From positions 1 to 6,897 of the forward strand of contig JAUHWJ010000101.1 of assembly GCA_030424705.1 (NCBI GenBank): a stretch of 6,897 bases of DNA. The letters are read 5' to 3'. The notes under the pieces are model-generated. The model saw only the letters and a program-made list of their open reading frames with translations, did no database searches and was not told the origin of the DNA. The DNA comes from Alphaproteobacteria bacterium (GTDB taxonomy: Bacteria > Pseudomonadota > Alphaproteobacteria > Rhodobacterales > Rhodobacteraceae). Numbering within the stretch: position 1 is the stretch's first letter; the number at the start of each line of letters is the position of its first letter. Positions 1 to 6,897 of this stretch are shown piece after piece. Both the position numbers and the translations under genes were made by a program.

Positions 1-1
1 C

Positions 2-115
2 CGCCCGCTCGCCCCCGCGCGGCGCAAGGCGCTGACCCTTCGGCTCGGGCGGGCGGCGGCGCTCCGGCTCCGGATGGCGCTCGACCCCGGCGCAGCGGCG
101 CCCGCCGAGGGGTGA
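2..115 (+). CDS. C-terminal end of an unidentified gene, cut by the window edge
   Basis: Thirty-seven sense codons followed by TGA at 113-115; the start lies outside the window. It is taken as coding because about 35 of 37 third codon positions are G or C, with the lower GC at the middle position, as expected for a real reading frame in this genome. The visible tail is rich in Arg, Ala and Leu, has a probable amphipathic helix around LRLGRAAALRLRMAL, and ends in AAAPAEG. No domain can be recognised in so short a piece. The stop lies 4 bp from the stop of the leftward kinase-like gene, so the two genes converge with no room for a terminator between them. A reading on the minus strand is also open here, so the strand is likely rather than certain. 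Confidence 0.5.
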   Translation, partial: RPLAPARRKALTLRLGRAAALRLRMALDPGAAAPAEG

Positions 116-119
116 GCGT

Positions 120-1283
120 TCAGGCCGGCGCGGGGCCGGGCGGCGGGAAGGTGAGCCGCGCGGCGAAGCCCGCGCCCGGCGCCGTCTCGATGTCGAGCCT
201 CGCGCCGATCTCCTCCGCCCGCGCGCAGGCGTTGGGGAGGCCCAGCCCGCCGCTCCGCGCCGCCGCGCGCTCCCCGGCGGGGCGTCCGCCGGGCATGAGC
301 GCGACGGCGAGCGCCGCCGTCTCGTCCCCGCCCGCCTCCGCGGCCTCCGGCCCGGCGACGGAGAGGGCGATTCCGGCGGCTTCCGCAGCCGGCAGGCGGC
401 CGCGCGCCGCTTCCTCCGCGAGCGCGCGGAGGTCGAACCGCGCCGCGGCGTCGGCGCCGGGGGCGGAGACGAGGCGCTCGATCATCGCCTCCATCCGCCG
501 ACCTGCAGTCAGGACGTCGGCGAGATAGGCGGCGCGGCGCTCCGGCCCCATGGTCTCGCCGGATGCGGCGAGGAACTCAGCCATGCCGAGAATGGCGCCG
601 AGCGGGCCGCGGAGATCATGCGCCACGGCGGCGGCGAGGCCGGCCGCGCCGGGCTCCTCCTCCTCCATGAACTCGCCGAGGAGAAGCGTTTCGCCCCCCT
701 CCCCCGGAAGAAGGCGGAGCGTGACGCGGGCGAGGCCGAAGCCGCGGAGCGACGCGGCGTGGCTGTAGCTGCCTCCGGCGCGCGCGGCGGCGAGCGCCGC
801 CTCCGCCGCGCCGGGCTCGGCGTAGCGGGCCGCTAGCATCTCCGGCGCGGGACCGAAGGCCGCGATGTCCGCCGCGTTGCGGGCGACCGGCGCGCCGTCG
901 ACCGTGAAAAGGGCGAGCGGGCGCGGGGCGGCGTCGAATCCGGCTTGGGCCAGCGGGGCGGGGGCCCGCTCCGGCACCGAGCCGTCGAGACGAACGTGAA
1001 GGCGGCGGACGCCCGCGCGCTCCTCGGTCGACAGGCGGGCGAGGACGGCGCGAGGCAGGGAGCCGGGGTGAAGCGTGAGCGTGGCCGGTTCCGCCGCCTC
1101 GCTGAGGGCCGCGAGCGCGCCACAGAGCGCGCGCGCGTTCGCATCCTCCGGCGCGAAGACGCGGCGGCGCAGCGCCTCCTCCGTCGCCTCGCCCCAGAAG
1201 GCGAGGGCGGCCCGGTCCGCCTCGACGATACGAAGGCGACGCGGATCCCAGAGGAACGCGCCGGCGCAATGCGCGGCGTTCAT
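120..1283 (-). CDS. PAS-domain histidine-kinase-like protein with a degenerate ATPase domain
   Basis: A soluble 387-aa signalling protein with no signal peptide or membrane segment. Residues about 8-55 look like a PAS fold (FLWDPRRLRIVEADRAALAF) and residues about 118-208 like a second, weaker PAS. A HisKA dimerisation domain follows at about 212-275, with phospho-acceptor His222 in AHDLRGPLGAI, an intact H box. The C-terminal part (about 283-380) is a reduced HATPase. It has the G2-like GGLGLPNA (345-352) and the closing G-x-G-F strand (88-91 residues into the domain), but no N box with paired Asn and no convincing D-x-G-x-G; ALMPGG stands near that place. The frame is the same before and after the gap, so this is not a simple frameshift. 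Start: ATG at 1281-1283, overlapping the preceding stop as ATGA, with AAGG seven bases upstream. Translation is probably coupled to the DUF6324-like gene. It may be a pseudokinase, phosphatase or phosphotransfer protein; true kinase activity is doubtful. Confidence 0.8.
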   Translation of the reverse strand: MNAAHCAGAFLWDPRRLRIVEADRAALAFWGEATEEALRRRVFAPEDANARALCGALAALSEAAEPATLTLHPGSLPRAVLARLSTEERAGVRRLHVRLDGSVPERAPAPLAQAGFDAAPRPLALFTVDGAPVARNAADIAAFGPAPEMLAARYAEPGAAEAALAAARAGGSYSHAASLRGFGLARVTLRLLPGEGGETLLLGEFMEEEEPGAAGLAAAVAHDLRGPLGAILGMAEFLAASGETMGPERRAAYLADVLTAGRRMEAMIERLVSAPGADAAARFDLRALAEEAARGRLPAAEAAGIALSVAGPEAAEAGGDETAALAVALMPGGRPAGERAAARSGGLGLPNACARAEEIGARLDIETAPGAGFAARLTFPPPGPAPA

Positions 1284-1495
1284 CGGCGCGCCTTGCCGCG
1301 CCCCTTTCCGCCCGCGCGCGTTCGCGCCTGGGCCGCCGCCGCGCGCAACTCCTCAGCGATCTCTTCGGCCTCCTCGGGTTCGAAATCCATCGGGATCTCA
1401 ACTCCCCGGCTCTCGACATAGATCCGCACCATGCCGAGCGTCGTGGGCCCGATCTGCAGATTCGCGTCTGCGGCGCTCTCCTTGTCGATGCCCAT
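1280..1495 (-). CDS. Small DUF6324-like protein
   Basis: A 71-aa acidic-to-basic small protein. Its N-terminal half (MGIDKESAADANLQIGPTT, then GMVRIYVESRGVEIPMDF) matches my memory of DUF6324 proteins of Rhodobacterales, whose function is unknown. Residues 39-58 are a charged helix (EPEEAEEIAEELRAAAAQAR). The last 13 residues are a Gly/Lys/Arg tail that could bind nucleic acid or be disordered. There is no membrane segment. The start ATG at 1493-1495 is well supported: a strong GGAGG Shine-Dalgarno sits at 1501-1505, five bases upstream. The TGA stop overlaps the ATG of the downstream kinase-like gene by 4 nt, so the two are one transcription unit with likely translational coupling. The family assignment is from recognition of the sequence, not from a search. 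Confidence 0.8.
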   Translation of the reverse strand: MGIDKESAADANLQIGPTTLGMVRIYVESRGVEIPMDFEPEEAEEIAEELRAAAAQARTRAGGKGRGKARR

Positions 1496-1515
1496 TCCGG
1501 CCTCCGTTTTTTCGC

Positions 1516-1545
1516 TAGATGGCGCGTTCTCGCGGCGGCTTGCAA
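1516..1545 (-). promoter_or_regulatory. Possible promoter for the DUF6324-kinase unit
   Basis: Read leftward, TTGCAA (1540-1545) would be the -35 box, followed after an 18-nt spacer by CATCTA (1516-1521), a poor -10 match. A start point near 1508 would leave only a very short leader before the GGAGG at 1501-1505. The -35 box is in the right place and repeats the box used for the tRNA promoter, but the -10 is weak. Confidence 0.25.
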
Positions 1546-1547
1546 GC
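1538..1547. repeat. Perfect 10-bp palindrome GCTTGCAAGC
   Basis: GCTTGCAAGC is fully self-complementary and is the left copy of a direct repeat; GCTTGCAA recurs at 1562-1569, 24 bp further on. It covers the presumed -35 box of the leftward unit. It could be an operator half-site, or simply an extended -35 sequence. Confidence 0.45.
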
Positions 1548-1563
1548 GCGCATCGCGGGCCGC

Positions 1564-1592
1564 TTGCAAAAACCGGAGTCCGCGGCTAGACG
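1564..1592 (+). promoter_or_regulatory. Sigma-70-type promoter of tRNA-His
   Basis: TTGCAA at 1564-1569 (4 of 6 matches to TTGACA), a spacer of exactly 17 nt, then TAGACG at 1587-1592 (3 of 6 matches to TATAAT). Transcription would start around 1598-1600, only a few bases before the mature tRNA 5' end at 1602, so the precursor leader would be very short. Spacing and position are good; the -10 is imperfect. Confidence 0.5.
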
Positions 1593-1601
1593 ATGCGCGG
1601 C

Positions 1602-1678
1602 GCCGACGTAGCTCAGTTGGTTAGAGCACCAGATTGTGGATCTGGGGGTCCCCCGTTCGAGCCGGGGCGTCGGTACCA
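1602..1678 (+). tRNA. tRNA-His (anticodon GTG)
   Basis: A complete cloverleaf. Acceptor stem 1602-1608 pairs with 1668-1674, with a G1-U72 wobble at the end. The D arm starts at GCTC (1611). The anticodon stem CCAGA/TCTGG (1629-1633/1641-1645) holds a seven-base loop with anticodon GTG at 1636-1638. The T arm CCCCG/CGGGG (1651-1655/1663-1667) holds TTCGAGC. The discriminator is A73 (1675) and CCA is encoded (1676-1678). The base before G1 is C, so there is no encoded G-1. Most bacteria have G-1:C73 as the main histidine identity element; A73 with U72 and no G-1 is the known alphaproteobacterial exception. This is the only gene in the middle of the window read rightward. Both flanking protein genes are read leftward. 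Confidence 0.97.
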
Positions 1679-1691
1679 CCCCAGCCCTCCA

Positions 1692-5390
<3,699 letters not shown>

Positions 5391-5420
5391 CAATCCGCCG
5401 GTTCGCCCCGTTCAAATCCG

Positions 5421-5440
5421 TCGCGGAATAAAGGCCGCGA
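5421..5440. repeat. Inverted repeat TCGCGG-N8-CCGCGA in the kinase leader
   Basis: Two perfect 6-bp arms (5421-5426 and 5435-5440) flank an AT-rich 8-nt centre in an otherwise GC-rich stretch. It sits 31-50 bp upstream of the kinase ATG, within or near its promoter or 5' leader, so it could be an operator or an mRNA hairpin. No regulator can be named, and short arms of G and C occur by chance at this base composition. Confidence 0.35.
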
Positions 5441-5494
5441 GATCGGTAGAATGCCGCACATATCAGCCGCAGCATAACCGATGATGAACGTCGG

Positions 5495-5516
5495 GCCCAT
5501 CGCTGCGGCGAAGGGC
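5495..5516 (-). terminator. Stem-loop just after the transporter gene
   Basis: Read leftward, GCCC-T-TCGC-(CGCA)-GCGA-T-GGGC forms a hairpin of two 4-bp stems separated by one T:T mismatch, starting 5 bp after the transporter stop. There is no run of T after it, so it is not a standard intrinsic terminator. It may still protect the transcript end or assist factor-dependent termination before the kinase gene. Confidence 0.25.
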
Positions 5517-5521
5517 GAAGA

Positions 5522-6817
5522 TCAGGCGCGTTCGATCCTCGCCCGGAGCGCCTGCTGCTCGACCTCGCCGAGCGGGAAGCGCCACATCATCGCCACTGCG
5601 ACGAGCTTCAGCGCGACCGGCGCCAGCGCGTAGAGGCCGGCGAGCGCGAGAAGCGCCCCCGGTGGATTCTCCGCCCCCGCCTGAAAGCCTGCGACGTCGA
5701 GCGCGATCAGCGCAAAGCCGCCGGAAAGCGCGAGCGCCGCCTTCGTAGCCACCGACCAGAGGGCGAAGAAGAGGCCCGTCCGCTGCTCCCCCGTCTCAGC
5801 CGTGTCCGAGTCCACCACATCCGCCTGAATCGAGGCGGGGAGCGCGAGATCGGCGCCGAGCGCGAAGCCGGTGGCGACGCAGATCGCGGCGAAGAGCGCG
5901 ACGTCCCCCTCCCCGAGCCAGAAGGCGGGGGCGAAGGCGGCGGAGCACCAGATCATCGCGAGGCCCCACGCGCGGTGTTTCGAGAGGCGCCGCGCCGCCC
6001 AGGCCCAGAAGGGCAGGCCCGCGATGGCGCAGAGGAAGTAGACGAGGAGGAGCCAGCCCGCCTCCGGCGCGCCGAGATAATCGCCGATGAAGAAGAGGAA
6101 GAGCCCGGCGGGCAGGGCGTTGGCGAGCCCGTTGACGAAATAGGCGAGGAGCAGCCGGCGGAAGAGCGCGCTCCCCGCCACGGCGCGGAGCCCGGCCCTG
6201 AGCGCCATGCGGTTCTTCGTGTAGTCCGCCGGCTCCGGCGCCATCAGCGCCGCCGCGAGCGCAGCCAGCGGCATCAATGCGGCGACGAAGAGCGCGACGG
6301 CGCGCATCCCCTCCGCCGCCCCTTCGGAGACATTGTAGAGGATGACGGCGATCACGGTGCCGACCAGCGTCGCCCCTTCCCGCCAGGCGGTGATCGTCGC
6401 CCGCTCCGCATAATCGCCGGAAATCTCGGCGCCCCATGCGAACCAGGGCGTCAGCGCCACGGTCCAGGAGAGGGTCAGGAGCGAGAGCCACAGCGCGACA
6501 TGGCCGATCCCCGCCCCTTCCGGCGGAACCATCAGCATCCAGCAGGAGATCGCGACGAGCGGCGCGGAGAGAAGGAGCCAGGGCTTCCGCCTCCCGAACC
6601 GGCGCGCGATGAAGCCCGGCGTCCGGTCCGACAGCCAGCCCATCAGCGGGTCCGTCACCGCGTCCATCAGCCGGATCGCGATGAAGAGCGCGCCGAGCGC
6701 GGCGAGGCTGACGCCCATCTCCGCATAGAACGGCGCGACATAGACATAGACCGGGAAATAGAGCGCCGCGAGCGGCAGCGCCGGCGCCGCATAGCCGGCG
6801 TTGCGGCGGAGGCTCAC
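5522..6817 (-). CDS. MFS transporter of the GPH (glycoside-pentoside-hexuronide:cation symporter) family
   Basis: A 431-aa integral membrane protein with about 12 hydrophobic segments, a normal length for the family. The GPH signature is clear at residues 52-66 (DAVTDPLMGWLSDRT), followed by the cytoplasmic loop RRFGRRKPWLL at 73-83. The second-half motif at about 321-357 is also typical (GADLALPASIQADVVDSD, then TGEQRTGLFFALWSVATK). Characterised members use Na+ or H+ to import sugars, but many relatives in alphaproteobacteria have unknown substrates, so the cargo here is open. Start: GTG at 6815-6817, whose last two bases begin the TGA of the upstream gene (GTGA overlap), so translation is probably coupled to that gene; no strong Shine-Dalgarno is seen. 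A GPH transporter also sits in the RpoE/ChrR singlet-oxygen gene cluster of Rhodobacter, as I recall it, but no other gene of that cluster is visible here to confirm the link. Confidence 0.9.
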   Translation of the reverse strand: MSLRRNAGYAAPALPLAALYFPVYVYVAPFYAEMGVSLAALGALFIAIRLMDAVTDPLMGWLSDRTPGFIARRFGRRKPWLLLSAPLVAISCWMLMVPPEGAGIGHVALWLSLLTLSWTVALTPWFAWGAEISGDYAERATITAWREGATLVGTVIAVILYNVSEGAAEGMRAVALFVAALMPLAALAAALMAPEPADYTKNRMALRAGLRAVAGSALFRRLLLAYFVNGLANALPAGLFLFFIGDYLGAPEAGWLLLVYFLCAIAGLPFWAWAARRLSKHRAWGLAMIWCSAAFAPAFWLGEGDVALFAAICVATGFALGADLALPASIQADVVDSDTAETGEQRTGLFFALWSVATKAALALSGGFALIALDVAGFQAGAENPPGALLALAGLYALAPVALKLVAVAMMWRFPLGEVEQQALRARIERA

Positions 6818-6897
6818 CGCCAGATCCGGTTGAAATATTCGGCGATGATCCCGGCGGTCATCGAGCCGAGGATGAGCGCCGCGAGGGTCCTGCGGGA
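6814..6897 (-). CDS. C-terminal end of an unidentified gene upstream of the transporter
   Basis: Twenty-seven sense codons and TGA at 6814-6816; the rest lies beyond the window. Coding is supported by 25 of 27 third positions being G or C and by the exact 4-nt overlap with the transporter GTG. The tail has a hydrophobic stretch (TLAALILGSMTAGIIA) followed by EYFNRIWR, which could be a C-terminal membrane helix or a buried helix ending in a basic cap. The family is not recognised. The overlap says it is cotranscribed with the transporter and probably works with it, perhaps at the membrane. Confidence 0.65.
   Translation of the reverse strand, partial: SRRTLAALILGSMTAGIIAEYFNRIWR

Noticed and set aside
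283..372. A frameshift in the smaller kinase-like gene as the reason for its missing N box
   Set aside because: The H box before and the glycine box after the gap are in the same frame, and no N-box-like sequence was seen in the alternative frames, so a single frameshift does not explain it.
1650..1678. The tRNA-His 3' end as an attachment site for an integrated element
   Set aside because: No second copy of the tRNA end and no integrase or phage gene is seen in the window.
5481..5630. A small + strand open frame starting ATGATGAAC between the kinase and the transporter
   Set aside because: Most of it is antisense to the transporter 3' end, and it has no ribosome site or recognisable product.

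Overview
The window comes from a very GC-rich bacterium, most likely an alphaproteobacterium of the Rhodobacterales/Paracoccaceae type. Three things point there. Third codon positions are almost all G or C. There is a small DUF6324-like gene of a type I associate with Rhodobacterales. The tRNA-His has A73 and U72 and no G-1, a recognised alphaproteobacterial peculiarity. I cannot name a genus.

Layout, left to right. (i) 2-115 (+) is the last 37 codons of an unidentified gene. It converges with 120-1495 (-), a two-gene unit read right to left: a 71-aa DUF6324-like protein, then a 387-aa PAS/histidine-kinase-like protein, joined by an ATGA stop/start overlap. (ii) 1496-1601 is a short divergent control region with two TTGCAA boxes. 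One box fits a promoter for the rightward tRNA-His gene (1602-1678), the other a possible promoter for the leftward pair. (iii) 1692-5390 (-) encodes a 1232-aa soluble hybrid sensor kinase (GAF, five PAS, HisKA, HATPase, REC). It ends only 13 bp from the tRNA on the opposite strand. (iv) 5391-5521 is a leader/intergenic gap holding two small inverted repeats. (v) 5522-6817 (-) encodes a 12-TM transporter of the GPH (melibiose-type) family. It overlaps by GTGA the end of an upstream gene cut by the window edge.

The window is mostly signalling. The large kinase has every catalytic motif needed to autophosphorylate and pass phosphate to its own receiver, but no HPt domain or separate response regulator lies nearby, so its output partner is elsewhere. 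The smaller kinase-like protein keeps its phospho-histidine but has lost the N box and a clear G1 box of the ATPase domain. It is therefore either a pseudokinase/phosphotransfer protein or a strongly divergent enzyme. The transporter and its upstream partner form a separate operon.

I see no CRISPR array, insertion sequence, phage gene or toxin-antitoxin pair. I do not find clear evidence of a new multi-gene system. The points most worth a second look are the ATPase-defective kinase coupled to DUF6324, the unusual tRNA-His, and the two-box divergent promoter region.
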